64,000 nucleotides of DNA from Nostoc sp. HK-01 (GCA_003990705.1 AP018318.1:3227501-3291500); one strand, 5' to 3'; positions 17,393 to 28,673 are shown, numbered from the stretch's first letter. Program-made: numbers and translations. The notes: generated by a model not told the origin, from the letters alone.

Positions 17393-19461
17393 AGCTCACT
17401 TCCATTAAACTGTGTAACTTCCGCTCTTTTTATGGCAGAACACCAGAGATAGTTTTGGCTGGGGGTGATATTCTCAACACCACAATTATTCATGGTAATA
17501 ATGGAGCCGGAAAAACCAGTTTGCTGAATGCTTTTACCTGGGTATTATATGAGAAGTTTAGTGCTGCTTTTGCTTCAACAGAACAGTTGGTAAATAAAAG
17601 AGCGATTGCGGAAGCCAAAACTGGGCAATCGATAGAATGTTGGGTAGAAGTAAACTGGGAGCATGAGGGTAAACGCTACAATGCTAAACGTCAGTGTCGG
17701 ATTTATAAAGACAAAACTGACTTCGACTTACTCAAAACAGAATTATTAATGCAAGTTGCTGGGGATGATGGTAGATGGTATTTTCCCCTCCAGAAACCAG
17801 AAGAAATCATCGGGCAGATTTTACCAGCAAGTTTACATCAATACTTCTTCTTTGATGGGGAACGCATTGAAGAAATAGTTCGTTCTGACAAAAAAGCGGA
17901 AATAGCTGAAGCTATCAAGATTTTCTTGGGGGTAGAGGTAATTAACCGTTCTATCAAACATCTCGGTGAAGCCAAAAAAAGTTTAGAGAATGAACTAAAA
18001 TCCATTGGTGACTCAGAAATTAAACAACTTTTAAAACAGCAAGAAAAGTTGGAACAAGAAGTTGCTCAGATTAACACTAGACAAACAGAGATTAAGCAAG
18101 AATTAGAACATCAACAAAGCCTTAAAAAAGAGACAGGTAATCGTTTACAGGAACTGAGCGCAGCTAAAGAACTGCAAGAAAGACGGCAAGAATTAGAAAA
18201 CCAAAAAACATCTCATCAAGAAAGTCTCCGCCAAACTAGAGACACACTCAAAAAAATTATTTCAGCCCGCGGGTATACAATTCTATTATCCGAGACTACA
18301 ACACAATTTCGGACAATTATCCATAATTTGAAAGCGAGCGGTGAATTAACCTCTGGAATTTCGCGGGAATTTATTAACGAATTACTCCAAAGTAACCGTT
18401 GTATTTGTGGTGCTGAATTAAACGCAGGTAGTCATAACCATACAAATGTAAGTAATTGGTTAGAAAGAGCAGGTTCTTCAGTGGTGGAAGAAACTGCAAT
18501 TCGTATGAGCGCACAAGTAGACGAAATAGACAAGCAAGCTGTAACATTTTGGGAAGAAGTAGACAGAGAACAAGCCAGAATTAATCAGTTACGTCAAAAT
18601 ATTTCGCAAATTGAAACTGAATTAGATAGCATTCATGAACGCTTACGTAAAGATGCGAACGAAGAAATTAGCAGTTTGCAAAAACGCCTAGATGAAATTG
18701 AAAGTAAAATTGATGAATTGAATCGAGAACAAGGTGCAAATCAACAGCGAATTTCCCATTTAAAAACTGAGATTGATGCTTTAAATAAACAAATAGCCAA
18801 GCAGAAACTGAATGAAGAAAAACAATTATTGGCACAAAGACGCATTAACGTCACTCAAGATGCAATTGAACGCTTAACTGAAGTTAAAAATCGGCAGGAA
18901 AAACAGTTTCGTTGGCAATTAGAAAAGCGATTACAAGAGATATTTACATTAATATCATTTGCACCATATTTACCTAAAATCAGCGATAAATATGAACTCA
19001 CCTTAGTAGAAAATACAGCCAGAGTAGAATCACTTGTTGCTGCATCTACCGGGGAAAATCAAATTCTCAGTTTGTCTTTTATTGCCAGTATTATTGATAA
19101 AGTCCGCGAATGGAGCGAAAAGCGCAAAGTTTTAACTGTACCGAATAGTAGCACGTTCCCAATAGTGATGGATTCTCCCTTTGGTAGTTTAGATGAAACT
19201 TATCGCCGCCGCATTGCTCAAACACTACCTGAGTTAGCAAATCAGTTAATCATTTTAGTCACGAAAACTCAATGGCGTGGTGAAGTAGAACAAGAAATGA
19301 CAAATAGAATTGGCAGAGAATATGTGCTGACTTATTATTCTTCTAAACCTGATTGTGAACAAGATTATATTGAGTTGGGTGACGAAAGATATGCTTTAGT
19401 GAAGCAAAGTCCAAATGAGTTTGAATATACTGAGGTGATGGTAGTTGAACGCAATTGGTAA
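17389..19461 (+). CDS. DndD-like SMC/Rad50-type ATPase
   Basis: 690 residues. N-terminal ABC-ATPase half with Walker A G-N-N-G-A-G-K-T (36-43) and F-F-D-G-E-R-I (about 154-160). A long coiled coil runs from about 190 to 510, with a hinge containing C-I-C-G at 338-341. The C-terminal half has a signature-like G-E-N-Q-I-L-S-L-S and Walker B/D-loop I-V-M-D-S-P-F-G-S-L-D (592-602). This layout and the D-S-P-F-G-x-L-D string are typical of DndD, the ATPase of DNA phosphorothioation, and its stand-alone relatives. No cysteine desulfurase, DndB, DndC or DndE gene lies in the window, so phosphorothioation is not demonstrated. With the helicase and the small protein it forms a likely defence or repair cassette. 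Confidence 0.88.
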   Translation: MKLTSIKLCNFRSFYGRTPEIVLAGGDILNTTIIHGNNGAGKTSLLNAFTWVLYEKFSAAFASTEQLVNKRAIAEAKTGQSIECWVEVNWEHEGKRYNAKRQCRIYKDKTDFDLLKTELLMQVAGDDGRWYFPLQKPEEIIGQILPASLHQYFFFDGERIEEIVRSDKKAEIAEAIKIFLGVEVINRSIKHLGEAKKSLENELKSIGDSEIKQLLKQQEKLEQEVAQINTRQTEIKQELEHQQSLKKETGNRLQELSAAKELQERRQELENQKTSHQESLRQTRDTLKKIISARGYTILLSETTTQFRTIIHNLKASGELTSGISREFINELLQSNRCICGAELNAGSHNHTNVSNWLERAGSSVVEETAIRMSAQVDEIDKQAVTFWEEVDREQARINQLRQNISQIETELDSIHERLRKDANEEISSLQKRLDEIESKIDELNREQGANQQRISHLKTEIDALNKQIAKQKLNEEKQLLAQRRINVTQDAIERLTEVKNRQEKQFRWQLEKRLQEIFTLISFAPYLPKISDKYELTLVENTARVESLVAASTGENQILSLSFIASIIDKVREWSEKRKVLTVPNSSTFPIVMDSPFGSLDETYRRRIAQTLPELANQLIILVTKTQWRGEVEQEMTNRIGREYVLTYYSSKPDCEQDYIELGDERYALVKQSPNEFEYTEVMVVERNW

Positions 19462-19806
19462 AGTGTGTTTTCGTCAACAATCTAAAATTGCCTGGGAAAT
19501 GATTAGACTTCTGGCACGAATATTGGAACACTAAAATTTTATATCTCACGCATTCGGCGTTCGCGTAGCGTCCCGTAGGGAAGACGTTCTCGCAGAGTAG
19601 ACGCAGAGGCGCAAAGAGTTATAGAAAATTTACCAGTTAGAGATGATTTATAAAGTAAACCTGAAATTGTAGGGTGTGTTACGGCTAATCTTACTGTGCA
19701 TAGTCTAAGACTTTCTGATATTAGCGGTGAGACCTGCTATAAAATGGCATACTTCAACATGATGGCAAGGTAAACTGGTGGAATTGACTGATGTGAAGCT
19801 TGTCCT
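19462..19806. other. Intergenic gap before glyS with dispersed repeat
   Basis: No gene seen. Bases 19556-19612 are a typical Nostocales interspersed repeat (GTTCGCGTAGCGTCCCGTAGGGAAGACG...CGCAGAG type) with internal palindromes. Confidence 0.6.
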
Positions 19807-21957
19807 ATGCCGGATTTTTTATTGGAAGTTGGTACAGAAGAACTACCTGCAAATTTTCTCAGTGATGCCATAGTACAATGGCGATCGCGCATTCCCCAAA
19901 CTTTGACAGCCAATAGTCTCAACAGTGACGCTGTAGAAGTTTACGGTACTCCCCGACGCTTGGCGGTGCTTATCAAAGGTCTACCACAGCAACAGCCAGA
20001 CCGAGAAGAAGAAATCAAAGGCCCTCCCGCCCAAGCTGCGTTTAAAGATAGTCAAGCAACACCCGCAGCGGTAGGCTTTGCGAAAAAGCAAGGTGTGGAA
20101 CTCGACGCGCTACAAATTCGCCCTACAGACAAAGGCGATTTTGTTTTTGTCAATAAAAAAACTCCTGGTCGTCCCGTAGCTGATATTTTGACCGAACTGG
20201 TTCCTCAATGGATTTTTAATTTAGAAGGTAAGCGGTTGATGCGCTGGGGTGACGGCGATGTGAAGTTTTCTCGCCCGGTGCGGTGGCTGGTGGCTTTGTT
20301 GAATGAGCTAATATTGCCGATAGAATTGGTTAATGGTTCCGATAAAGTTACAAGCGATCGCATTTCTCATGGTCATCGTGTATTACATCCCAAACCTATA
20401 ACTATTAATCAAGCAACTGATTACGTTGATACTCTCCGTTCTGGCTATGTAGTAGTTGATGATCATGAACGATCAACTACAATTCAAAAAGAAGTTCATG
20501 CAGCCGTTAATCATCTCAATGGTTACACAGAAATCTATCCTGACTTATTAAAAGAAGTAACTAATTTGGTAGAATGGCCTTCGCCAGTGGTTGGTAAATT
20601 CGACTCAGATTTTTTGAATTTACCCACAGAAGTAATTACGACTGTAATGGTGAGCCATCAAAGATATTTCCCTGTGTTTCAAACAGAAAATCACAAGGAA
20701 TTACTACCCAATTTTATCACAGTTTCTAATGGCGACCCAGCAAAATCAGATATCATTGCTAAAGGTAATGAACGAGTCATCCGCGCCCGATTAGCAGATG
20801 GACAGTTTTTCTATAATGCCGATATAGCTAAACCTTTAGAAAGCTTTTTACCACAGTTAGAAAAGGTAACTTTCCAAGAAGATTTAGGTTCGCTGCGTGC
20901 TAAGGTGAATCGCATTGTTAATATTGCCGAGCAAATTGCTACACAACTTGGTCTCTCAGCAACAGACAGCCAAAATATTCAACGGGCGGCTTTATTATGT
21001 AAAGCAGATTTAGTCAGTCAAATGGTGTATGAATTCCCAGAATTGCAAGGCATTATGGGACAAAAATATGCTTTAGCTAGTGGCGAACCGGAAGCGGTGG
21101 CGACGGCAATTTTTGAACATTATTTACCACGGGGAGCCGATGATATTTTACCAACAACTTTAACAGGTCGAGTTGTCGGTTTAGCTGATAGATTAGATAC
21201 CTTAGTTAGTATTTTTGGCTTGGGGTTAATTCCCACAGGTTCTTCTGACCCCTTTGCTTTGCGTCGGGCTGCTAATGCGATTGTAAATATTACTTGGGCT
21301 GCAAATTTAGGAATTAATTTAGATAATTTATTGCAGCAAACAGCAGCTAACTTTGCTCAAGAATATAGCAAAGAACCAGGGCAATTAGTTACAACCCTGC
21401 AAGACTTTTTCCTGCAAAGAATTAGGACATTACTGCAAGAAGAAAAGCAAATTGATTACGATTTGGTGAATGCTGTTTTGGGAGAAAACGACCCAGAATA
21501 TACAGAAAGAGCATTGCAAGATTTATTAGATGTCCGCGATCGCGCCTTATATCTGCAACAAATCCGCAACGATGGTACTCTAGATAAAATCTACGAAACC
21601 GTCAATCGTTCTACCCGCCTCGCAGCCCAAGGTGATTTGGATACCAAACAGCTAGAACCAGCAGCTTTAATTCGTCCCGAACTGTTCCAAAAGTCATCAG
21701 AAAAAGCGTTTTATGATGCCATTGTGGAATTAGTTCCCCAAACTCAAACCGCCCAACAGTCACGTAATTATCAACTGTTAGTTGCAGCGTTAGAAAAAAT
21801 TGCTCCTACCGTCAGCAATTTCTTTGATGGGGCGGATAGTGTGCTAGTGATGGATACAAATCCCGAAATTAAGCGCAATCGTTTAAATTTGCTGGGATTA
21901 CTGCGAAATCACGCGCGGGTGTTAGCTGACTTTGGGGCGATCGTTAAAAATTTGTAG
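19807..21957 (+). CDS. glyS: Glycyl-tRNA synthetase, beta subunit
   Basis: 716 residues, normal for the beta chain of the alpha2-beta2 enzyme. The N-terminus [10 protein letters not shown] is diagnostic; M-V-S-H-Q-R-Y-F, the H-Y-L-P-R-G block and the C-terminal DALR-like helical anticodon-binding region follow. The beta subunit binds tRNA-Gly and does the charging together with the catalytic alpha subunit (glyQ), which is not in this window, as is usual in cyanobacteria. Confidence 0.96.
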   Translation: MPDFLLEVGTEELPANFLSDAIVQWRSRIPQTLTANSLNSDAVEVYGTPRRLAVLIKGLPQQQPDREEEIKGPPAQAAFKDSQATPAAVGFAKKQGVELDALQIRPTDKGDFVFVNKKTPGRPVADILTELVPQWIFNLEGKRLMRWGDGDVKFSRPVRWLVALLNELILPIELVNGSDKVTSDRISHGHRVLHPKPITINQATDYVDTLRSGYVVVDDHERSTTIQKEVHAAVNHLNGYTEIYPDLLKEVTNLVEWPSPVVGKFDSDFLNLPTEVITTVMVSHQRYFPVFQTENHKELLPNFITVSNGDPAKSDIIAKGNERVIRARLADGQFFYNADIAKPLESFLPQLEKVTFQEDLGSLRAKVNRIVNIAEQIATQLGLSATDSQNIQRAALLCKADLVSQMVYEFPELQGIMGQKYALASGEPEAVATAIFEHYLPRGADDILPTTLTGRVVGLADRLDTLVSIFGLGLIPTGSSDPFALRRAANAIVNITWAANLGINLDNLLQQTAANFAQEYSKEPGQLVTTLQDFFLQRIRTLLQEEKQIDYDLVNAVLGENDPEYTERALQDLLDVRDRALYLQQIRNDGTLDKIYETVNRSTRLAAQGDLDTKQLEPAALIRPELFQKSSEKAFYDAIVELVPQTQTAQQSRNYQLLVAALEKIAPTVSNFFDGADSVLVMDTNPEIKRNRLNLLGLLRNHARVLADFGAIVKNL

Positions 21958-22040
21958 CATAGATCAACAAAAGGTGGTGTAAATGTTACCAATTAGCGCT
22001 AGTATAGGGAGTGCTTAACCAGGGGTCTCTGCTACAGTCT

Positions 22041-23411
22041 ATGTCCAAAGCTCATGTAATTGGATTAGGTAAGTCCGGTGTTGCTGCGGCGAGATTGTTG
22101 AAACGGGAAGGCTGGGAGGTGGAGCTAGGCGAGCGAAACACCTCTGATACCTTCCTGCAACAACAACAAGAACTTGCTGCCGAACAAATCACCGTTAAAC
22201 TAGGGTATTCCCTAGATTTAAACAGTCCTGATTTACCCCAATTAATTGTTGTTAGTCCCGGTGTACCTTGGGATATTCCCGTGTTAGTCAAAGCACGAGA
22301 ACTAGGCATTGAAACTATTGGCGAAATGGAATTGGCTTGGCGAAATTTAAAATCCCAGCCTTGGGTAGCAATCACGGGTACAAACGGCAAAACGACCACC
22401 ACAGCCTTAATTGCCGCCATTTTTCAAGCAGCCGGATTTGATGCTCCTGCCTGCGGTAACATCGGCTATGCAGCTTGTGAAGTTGCCCTATCCCCCAAAC
22501 TTCCCGATTGGGTAATTGGCGAAATTAGCAGCTATCAAATAGAATCTTCCTCATCTTTAGCACCCCACATCGGCGTATGGACAACATTTACACCCGACCA
22601 CCTCGCCCGTCACAAAACTTTAGAAAATTACTACAACATCAAAGCCAAGCTTTTGCAGCACTCCCAATTGCAAGTATTTAACGGCGATGATGCTTATTTA
22701 AATAAACTAGGTCTGAGTTATTGGCCGGATGCTTATTGGACAAGTGTTAAAGGCAAAGATTTTTTAATTGGCGACAAAGGTTTTTACATTGAAGACGGCT
22801 GGGTGATTGAGAAATTAAACACCACCTCCACACCAACCAAAATTCTTCCAGCCTCTGCATTACGTATGGTAGGAGAACACAACCTACAAAATCTCCTCAT
22901 CGCCGTAGCCGCAGCACGGTTAGCAGAAATTCAACCCGACGCAATTACCAAAGCCATTGAACACTTCCCTGGTGTTCCCCACCGCTTAGAACATATCTGC
23001 ACTTGGGAAGGTATTGACTTTATCAACGACAGCAAAGCCACCAACTATGATGCAGCTGAAGTCGGGTTAGCCTCGGTGAAGAGTCCCACAATTTTGATTG
23101 CAGGGGGAGAAGCCAAACCTGGCGATGATACAGGTTGGTTAGCCAAAATCCAAGCCAAAGCCGCAGCCGTATTACTCATTGGCGCAGCCGCACCAGCTTT
23201 TGCCCAACGCTTACAAGAAATAGGATACACCAATTACGAAATCATCGAAACAATGGCAAAAGCTGTACCTCGGTCAGCAGAATTAGCCAAACAACACCAA
23301 GCACCTGTAGTATTGTTGTCTCCCGCTTGTGCAAGTTTCGACCAGTATCCTAACTTTGAGGTGCGTGGTGACGACTTCCGCCAACTATGTTTAGCTTGGG
23401 CGGGGCATTAA
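22041..23411 (+). CDS. murD: UDP-N-acetylmuramoylalanine-D-glutamate ligase
   Basis: 456 residues from the ATG at 22041 ([13 protein letters not shown]). An in-frame GTG at 22011 would add ten residues that do not resemble the family. MurD adds D-glutamate to UDP-MurNAc-L-Ala in peptidoglycan synthesis. Seen: the N-terminal Rossmann glycine motif, the P-loop T-G-T-N-G-K-T-T-T, the H-R-L-E motif and N-D-S-K-A-T-N. Cytoplasmic. It stands alone, without a mur cluster, and is convergent with the next gene. Confidence 0.95.
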   Translation: MSKAHVIGLGKSGVAAARLLKREGWEVELGERNTSDTFLQQQQELAAEQITVKLGYSLDLNSPDLPQLIVVSPGVPWDIPVLVKARELGIETIGEMELAWRNLKSQPWVAITGTNGKTTTTALIAAIFQAAGFDAPACGNIGYAACEVALSPKLPDWVIGEISSYQIESSSSLAPHIGVWTTFTPDHLARHKTLENYYNIKAKLLQHSQLQVFNGDDAYLNKLGLSYWPDAYWTSVKGKDFLIGDKGFYIEDGWVIEKLNTTSTPTKILPASALRMVGEHNLQNLLIAVAAARLAEIQPDAITKAIEHFPGVPHRLEHICTWEGIDFINDSKATNYDAAEVGLASVKSPTILIAGGEAKPGDDTGWLAKIQAKAAAVLLIGAAAPAFAQRLQEIGYTNYEIIETMAKAVPRSAELAKQHQAPVVLLSPACASFDQYPNFEVRGDDFRQLCLAWAGH

Positions 23412-23441
23412 TAAATTATATACATCACCGCGCCCGTTTTA

Positions 23442-24476
23442 TTAGTTATTAGCAACCTGACAAATTGCCATAATATGTGATGAATATTTGTTAGTAGTGT
23501 AATGAACAAGTTCTAGTCCTGCACCTTCTAGTTCTTGGATAAGTTTAGGCATTTCATATTTATGATGTCTCCAAATTGTAATTTCTTTACCCTTGGGGAT
23601 TTCAATAGATTTATCTATTCCTTGAAAGCTGAAATCGATATTGTAATTATGCAGAAATTTGATATTAGCGACTACACTATCTGTTGCTAAGTCATACTTT
23701 CTCACCAATTGACAATCTTGAGATTTCAGCCCAATGCTATTTTTGATTGAGCGATATATTTCTTTTGCATGATACTTACAGCCGCCTCTGGCTATTCCAT
23801 CCCATTGAGAATTAGAACCAATTTCATTAGTAAATATAAGAAAATCATTTTCATCCATACTATTTCTAAAGTTCTTCAGCACCTGATTTCTATTGTGATG
23901 GTTGCCCATTGTTACACCCAAGTGCAGAATGATTTTGGGGTTTCCTGAGAAATTTGCAGGGATACAGCTATTTTCAATATCCATTTGTTGGTTGATATAA
24001 TCAATCTTGGGGAACCAAGTTGTAAAATTTTTTCTAGATACGGTCAGCAATCCTTCACTAATATCTAAGGCGATATATTTATTAATTTTATTCAATTGAT
24101 TGAGTTTAGCCACAAAATCTTTAGCCGGATATGAATTTCCTGCACCCACATCAATAACATTAACTTGTTCACATTTTTGAATATTGCTATAAATATATGC
24201 AAAATTGTTCCTTAAAAGGTCAATTTCTACACTTGATTTGCGATACCATTTAGGGCTAACAAATTTTTGATAAAACTCATGCCAAATTTTCGCTCCTTGA
24301 CCTTTATAAGCATATTTTAAAGGAATTTCCCATCTAGTTTCTAATGCGTGAATGATTTCTAAAACTTCTGCTTTTGAAAAAACAGAGTAGAACTCAGAAC
24401 TTGGCTTTGCTACGCGAATATGAGAAGTTGAATTATCTGATAAAATTGGTGAATTGCTAAGAAACTTTTTAGCCAT
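23442..24476 (-). CDS. EgtD-like SAM-dependent methyltransferase (Methyltransf_33)
   Basis: 344 residues. After a 60-residue N-terminal part comes the SAM-binding motif V-I-D-V-G-A-G-N-S-Y, then Y-I-A-L-D-I-S (acidic loop binding the ribose) and I-L-H-L-G-V-T-M-G-N, the string typical of the histidine-specific methyltransferase family that includes EgtD (histidine to hercynine). No EgtB-type sulfoxide synthase or other ergothioneine gene is adjacent, so the substrate need not be histidine. It is lower in G+C than its neighbours and transcribed against murD. Confidence 0.72.
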   Translation of the reverse strand: MAKKFLSNSPILSDNSTSHIRVAKPSSEFYSVFSKAEVLEIIHALETRWEIPLKYAYKGQGAKIWHEFYQKFVSPKWYRKSSVEIDLLRNNFAYIYSNIQKCEQVNVIDVGAGNSYPAKDFVAKLNQLNKINKYIALDISEGLLTVSRKNFTTWFPKIDYINQQMDIENSCIPANFSGNPKIILHLGVTMGNHHNRNQVLKNFRNSMDENDFLIFTNEIGSNSQWDGIARGGCKYHAKEIYRSIKNSIGLKSQDCQLVRKYDLATDSVVANIKFLHNYNIDFSFQGIDKSIEIPKGKEITIWRHHKYEMPKLIQELEGAGLELVHYTTNKYSSHIMAICQVANN

Positions 24477-24650
24477 TTAGTCCTTGTTCTGAGATGTTTT
24501 GCAGTATGAGGTAGTAAATAATTGGTCACTACCGTGGCCAGTCTTGTATTTTCCCATACATTGCTCTCAAACAAGCTGTTAAATTTTATTCTGTGGTGGT
24601 CGTCTAAGAGGTTGTTTTAAAAGTCTGCTTGTTGGTAGCAAAACACTTTA

Positions 24651-24757
24651 GATCCCCCTAAATCCCCCTTAAAAAGGGGGACTTTGATATTAGTTCCCCC
24701 CTTTTTAAGGGTACTTAGGGCAGGAGTTGGAGGTTAGGTTTGAGAGAAAGTTGCACA
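24651..24757. repeat. Dispersed palindromic repeats in the gap 24477-24839
   Basis: 24651-24720 is the widespread cyanobacterial CCCCCTTAAAAAGGGGG palindrome followed by its mirrored partner. 24721-24757 (GGAGTTGGAGGTTAGGTTTG...) recurs at 61459-61495. No gene is seen in the gap. Confidence 0.65.
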
Positions 24758-24839
24758 TACTTTACCTTAATTCCAAACACTCAAAGTGTGTAGACTACAA
24801 AGTCGGTATAACTAATGCCCACCCCTCACTATTCTTACA

Positions 24840-25613
24840 TTACCCAAATCGCCCACTTACATAATCTGCGGTCTTTTTATCCACAGGATGATGAAAAATC
24901 ACTTCTGTTTTGTTAAATTCAATCAATTCACCCAAATACATAAACGCCGTATAGTCAGAAACCCGCGCAGCCTGCTGCATACTGTGAGTGACAATTAATA
25001 TTGTTACCGTTTCTTTTAACTTGCCAATCAACTCTTCAATACTGGCAGTGGCTATGGGGTCTAATGCAGATGTCGGCTCATCAAACAATACTATCTCTGG
25101 TTCAGTAGCTAATGCACGGGCAATACATAACCTCTGCTGTTGACCACCAGAAAGATTATAGGCTAAATCATTTAACCGATCATTGACTTCATCCCACAAA
25201 GCCGCGTTGCGTAAAGCTTTTTCTACTTTGTCATCAATCACACCACGTTTCGATTCACCCCGGACACGCAAACCATAAGCAACATTTTCGTAAATTGATT
25301 TAGGAAAAGGATTGGGTCTTTGAAATACCATACTAATTCGCATTCGTACTTCAATGGGGTCTACTTTATGACTAAGGAGGTTAATTCCATCTGGTTTAAG
25401 AGTGATTTCGCCTTTGTAGCGATTTCCCGGATATAAGTCGTGCATCCGGTTAAAGCATCGTAGCAAGGTAGTTTTACCACATCCAGAAGGGCCAATTAGG
25501 GCTGTTACTTGCTTGTCTGCAATGGGCAAATGAATGTCTTTGAGGGCGTGAACTTTACCACCGTAGTAAAAATTGAGGTAATCAACAGAGGCTTTGAGAG
25601 GAGTTTCTACCAT
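24840..25613 (-). CDS. pstB: Phosphate ABC transporter ATP-binding protein
   Basis: 257 residues from the ATG at 25613 (M-V-E-T-P-L-K). The frame runs open to 25742, but that extension lies inside pstA in another frame. Walker [10 protein letters not shown] (41-49), intact Q-loop V-F-Q-R-P-N-P-F-P (Gln98), signature L-S-G-G-Q-Q-Q-R and Walker [11 protein letters not shown]. It powers high-affinity phosphate import through PstC/PstA. It overlaps the end of pstA by 7 bases and is the last gene of the pstSCAB operon; no phoU follows. Confidence 0.96.
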   Translation of the reverse strand: MVETPLKASVDYLNFYYGGKVHALKDIHLPIADKQVTALIGPSGCGKTTLLRCFNRMHDLYPGNRYKGEITLKPDGINLLSHKVDPIEVRMRISMVFQRPNPFPKSIYENVAYGLRVRGESKRGVIDDKVEKALRNAALWDEVNDRLNDLAYNLSGGQQQRLCIARALATEPEIVLFDEPTSALDPIATASIEELIGKLKETVTILIVTHSMQQAARVSDYTAFMYLGELIEFNKTEVIFHHPVDKKTADYVSGRFG

Positions 25614-26530
25614 TTGATTTTTTGGCGTAAACGATAGCGGATGTAAATAGCAACAGCATTCATGGCGAGGGTAATAGCAATTAGCACGATACCTGCGGCG
25701 GCGGCGTTCACCTGGAATTCGGCTTGGGGACGAGACACCCAATCAAACATTTGGATTGGTAGTACTGTGAAGGGAGCCAGTAACCAAGCAAAGGAGACAA
25801 AAGGGAATTGTCCTGTGATGGGGGAGTCTGGTAAAAAAGCGATAAATGTGAGTGCGCCAATGGTAACGAGGGGTGCAGTTTCCCCGATCGCTCTGGCTAA
25901 GGCGACAATAATTCCAGTTAAAATTGTGCCTGTAGAATATGGCAGGACATGATCCCAAATCATTTGCCATTTGGAAGCACCAGTGGCGTAGGCGGCTTCC
26001 CTAATACTATTGGGAATGGCGCGGAGGGCTTCGCGGGTAGTGACAATGACTACTGGTAAAATTAATAATGCCAAAGTTAACCCAGCAGTAATCACACTTT
26101 GACCCAAGTTTAAGCCATAGACAAACACACCCAAAGCCAAAAGTCCGTAAATGATGGAAGGAACTCCGGCTAGGTTGGTAACGTTAATCTCAATTAAGGC
26201 AGATATCCAATTTTTACGGGCGTATTCTTCTAAGTAAATTCCTGATGCGATACCAATGGGAATTGCTGCTAATGCGGTGACTAGCATGACTAACATTGTC
26301 CCTACCCAAGCCGAGAGGATACCTGCTTGTTCGGCTTTACGACTGGGAAATGAGGTGATAAATTGCCAAGAAAGACGCGGCCATCCATCACTAAACAAGT
26401 CAAAGATTAATGCGAATAAGGTGATAATACCGACTAACATGGACAACAAGCCAATGATGCTAAAAATATTTTGCGATCGCTTGTTGCGCGTGATAATTTT
26501 GCGAATGTAGGGAATAGTTTGACTAACCAT
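25607..26530 (-). CDS. pstA: Phosphate ABC transporter permease PstA
   Basis: 307 residues from the ATG at 26530, which lies one base after the pstC stop; the longer frame to 26572 would overlap pstC by 41 bases. About six membrane helices, with the permease coupling loop ([12 protein letters not shown]). The N-terminal cytoplasmic segment is basic. It pairs with PstC in the inner membrane to form the phosphate channel. Confidence 0.95.
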   Translation of the reverse strand: MVSQTIPYIRKIITRNKRSQNIFSIIGLLSMLVGIITLFALIFDLFSDGWPRLSWQFITSFPSRKAEQAGILSAWVGTMLVMLVTALAAIPIGIASGIYLEEYARKNWISALIEINVTNLAGVPSIIYGLLALGVFVYGLNLGQSVITAGLTLALLILPVVIVTTREALRAIPNSIREAAYATGASKWQMIWDHVLPYSTGTILTGIIVALARAIGETAPLVTIGALTFIAFLPDSPITGQFPFVSFAWLLAPFTVLPIQMFDWVSRPQAEFQVNAAAAGIVLIAITLAMNAVAIYIRYRLRQKIKW

Positions 26531-26531
26531 C

Positions 26532-27446
26532 TTAATAAATTTCTCGATAGCGCTTGCTGAGGAAATAACCAATAATATTGAAGACCAAGGTCATCAGCAT
26601 CAGCGTCAGTCCCACTGCAAAGATAGTTTCATACTCCAAACTGCCGTGGGGTAAGTCGCCCAAACTCACGCCAACAATATAAGCAGTCATTGTCGCTGCT
26701 GGTTCCAGGGGGTTAAAGGTGAGATTTGGTTGTCCCCCAGCCGCAATAGCCACCACCATTGTTTCACCCACAGCACGGGAAATTCCCAAAATATATGCAG
26801 CGGAAATCCCTGAAATTGCTGATGGCAAAACTACGCGTAATGCTGTCTGCAAGCGTGTCGCGCCTGTTGCATAAGACCCCTCCCGTAAATGTGTCGGAAC
26901 AGCACGCATCGCATCTTCACTCAAGGAACTCACGTAGGGAATAATCATCATCCCGATGACTAAACCTGCACTCAGCATATTAAAACCGGATAAGTCTGGT
27001 AAAACAACTTGCAACAATGGCGTGACGAATAATAACGCAAAGTAACCGTAAACCACAGTTGGAATACCTGCAAGTAATTCCAAAACTGGCTTAACTACTT
27101 CCCGAACTATAGGAGGAGCAAATTCACTCAAGTAAATTGCAATAATTGTCCCCAAGGGAATAGCTACTAATAAGGCGACTGCTGTTGTAGTTAATGTCCC
27201 AGCCACTAAAGGCCAAATACCAAAATGCTTGTCATCAAATAAAGGTGTCCATTGAGTATCTGTCAAAAATTCCCATAACGATACTTGATGGAAGAATTTC
27301 ACCGACTCGTAAAGCAAGATACCAACGATAGCTATTGTTGTTGCTACCGAAGACAATGCTGCGAGAAACAAGATAAATTCTATGATTCGTTCCCGCAAAT
27401 TACGTAATAGCTTGGCAGAAAATCGAGTTTTTTTAGCAATAGTCAT
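26532..27446 (-). CDS. pstC: Phosphate ABC transporter permease PstC
   Basis: 304 residues with about six membrane helices. The L-L-A-G-I-P-T-V-V-Y-G-Y block and the coupling loop (R-E-G-S-Y-A-T-G-A-T) identify PstC. It follows pstS after a 94-base gap containing a hairpin (27474-27506), which probably lowers expression of the membrane genes relative to the binding protein. Confidence 0.95.
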   Translation of the reverse strand: MTIAKKTRFSAKLLRNLRERIIEFILFLAALSSVATTIAIVGILLYESVKFFHQVSLWEFLTDTQWTPLFDDKHFGIWPLVAGTLTTTAVALLVAIPLGTIIAIYLSEFAPPIVREVVKPVLELLAGIPTVVYGYFALLFVTPLLQVVLPDLSGFNMLSAGLVIGMMIIPYVSSLSEDAMRAVPTHLREGSYATGATRLQTALRVVLPSAISGISAAYILGISRAVGETMVVAIAAGGQPNLTFNPLEPAATMTAYIVGVSLGDLPHGSLEYETIFAVGLTLMLMTLVFNIIGYFLSKRYREIY

Positions 27447-27473
27447 GCTCAGAATACCAGACTCAACTTTGAT

Positions 27474-27506
27474 AGATCCCCGATTTGTTCAAGAAACCGG
27501 GGATCT
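27474..27506 (-). terminator. Hairpin between pstS and pstC
   Basis: AGATCCCCG...CGGGGATCT forms a near-perfect stem. On the minus strand it lies directly after pstS, where it may act as a partial terminator or an mRNA-stabilising structure. It belongs to the same palindrome family as 30520-30554, 35981-36013 and 52715-52747. Confidence 0.55.
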
Positions 27507-27540
27507 AATGAAAAACGATAAAATCAGGAAATAAGTTGAA

Positions 27541-28551
27541 TTACTGAGCTTCTCGACGCAGCAGTTCGTCAATTTTTAGTCCCACAGCCTCTTTACCACC
27601 AAAAACAGTGCCAAATCTCTTTTTACCAAAATGGCTTTGGGCTGTGGTATAAGCGGAAGCTGGTAGCGCTACATATCTTGTTTCTTGGGCAAATTTTGCC
27701 CCATTGCGTAAATAGAACTGCACAAACTGTTTCACTTCTGGTTTATCCACAGACTTGGAACTGACATAGATAAACAAAGGACGAGATAAAGGAGAGTAAC
27801 TACCATTTTTTACGGTAGTCGGTGATGGTAATACACCATTAACAGGTACTGCTTTTAACCTTTTTTGGTTTTCTGCATAGTAGGCGTAACCAAAATAGCC
27901 AATGGCGTTTTTATCGCGGGAAACACCTTGTACAAGCACGTTATCGTCTTCACTAGCGGTAAAGTCACCGCGACTAGATTTCGCTTTACCCACAATAGCT
28001 TCGGTAAAATAGTCAAAAGTTCCCGAATTAGCACCAGGGCCAAATAACTTTAAAGGTGCATTGGGAAAACCTTGGCGGATCTGACTCCAACTATTAACTT
28101 TACCCTGTGCGCCTGGCTCCCACATTTTTTTGAGTTCGGCTACAGACAAATTCTTCGCCCAAGTATTTTGGGGATTAACTACTACTGTGATGGCATCATA
28201 AGCTACTGGTAGTTCCATATAGCGAATACCAGCAGCTTTACAAGCTTCAATTTCTTTTTGCAAAATCGGACGGGAAGCGCCGGAAATATCTGTCTCACCC
28301 CGACAGAATTTTTTAAACCCACCACCAGTACCGGAAACACCAACTGTCACCCGAACTCTACCGCCTTGAGATTTTTGAAATTCTTCTGCTACTGCTTCTG
28401 TGATGGGGAAAACAGTACTAGAACCATCAATTGCAATAGTTTTCACGCTTTGGGATTGAACAGCAGACATGGATAAACCCAAAGTAGTTGCTATCATCGA
28501 AATCCCGGCAGCTACTGTCCAGCTATTAAGCTTCAAGCTAATTTTACTCAC
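27541..28551 (-). CDS. pstS: Phosphate-binding protein PstS
   Basis: 336 residues from the GTG at 28551, chosen because AGAGGA lies 8 bases upstream; the ATG at 28590 would add 13 basic residues and has no such site. A signal peptide follows (hydrophobic core about 12-30, cleavage near S-A-V-Q-S-Q-S). The mature part starts with [11 protein letters not shown] and contains [10 protein letters not shown] and [10 protein letters not shown], the phosphate-binding loops. It is the periplasmic receptor for PstCAB and first gene of the operon. Likely induced by phosphate starvation through SphR/PhoB. Confidence 0.95.
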   Translation of the reverse strand: MSKISLKLNSWTVAAGISMIATTLGLSMSAVQSQSVKTIAIDGSSTVFPITEAVAEEFQKSQGGRVRVTVGVSGTGGGFKKFCRGETDISGASRPILQKEIEACKAAGIRYMELPVAYDAITVVVNPQNTWAKNLSVAELKKMWEPGAQGKVNSWSQIRQGFPNAPLKLFGPGANSGTFDYFTEAIVGKAKSSRGDFTASEDDNVLVQGVSRDKNAIGYFGYAYYAENQKRLKAVPVNGVLPSPTTVKNGSYSPLSRPLFIYVSSKSVDKPEVKQFVQFYLRNGAKFAQETRYVALPASAYTTAQSHFGKKRFGTVFGGKEAVGLKIDELLRREAQ

Positions 28552-28602
28552 AACAACGATCCTCTTTTGTTTGATACTTTGTGCTTCCAAAGGGCTAAAA
28601 AA

Positions 28603-28628
28603 TTGATCAGGTTAATAACTGGTCAAAA
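28603..28628 (-). promoter_or_regulatory. PHO-box-like repeat, proximal
   Basis: The minus strand reads TTTTGACC-AGT-TATTAACC-TGA-TCAATT, giving 8-base units with 3-base spacers resembling the cyanobacterial PHO-box unit (C/T)TTAACC(A/T). It is 52-77 bases before the pstS GTG. Two units are good and the third is poor. Confidence 0.35.
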
Positions 28629-28673
28629 CTTTATCTATCACTGTAAAAAAAGTGACTTACCAAGGTAATAAAA

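Noticed and set aside
15382-19461. A full Dnd phosphorothioation system
   Set aside because: No cysteine desulfurase, DndB, DndC or DndE is present; only the ATPase resembles Dnd.
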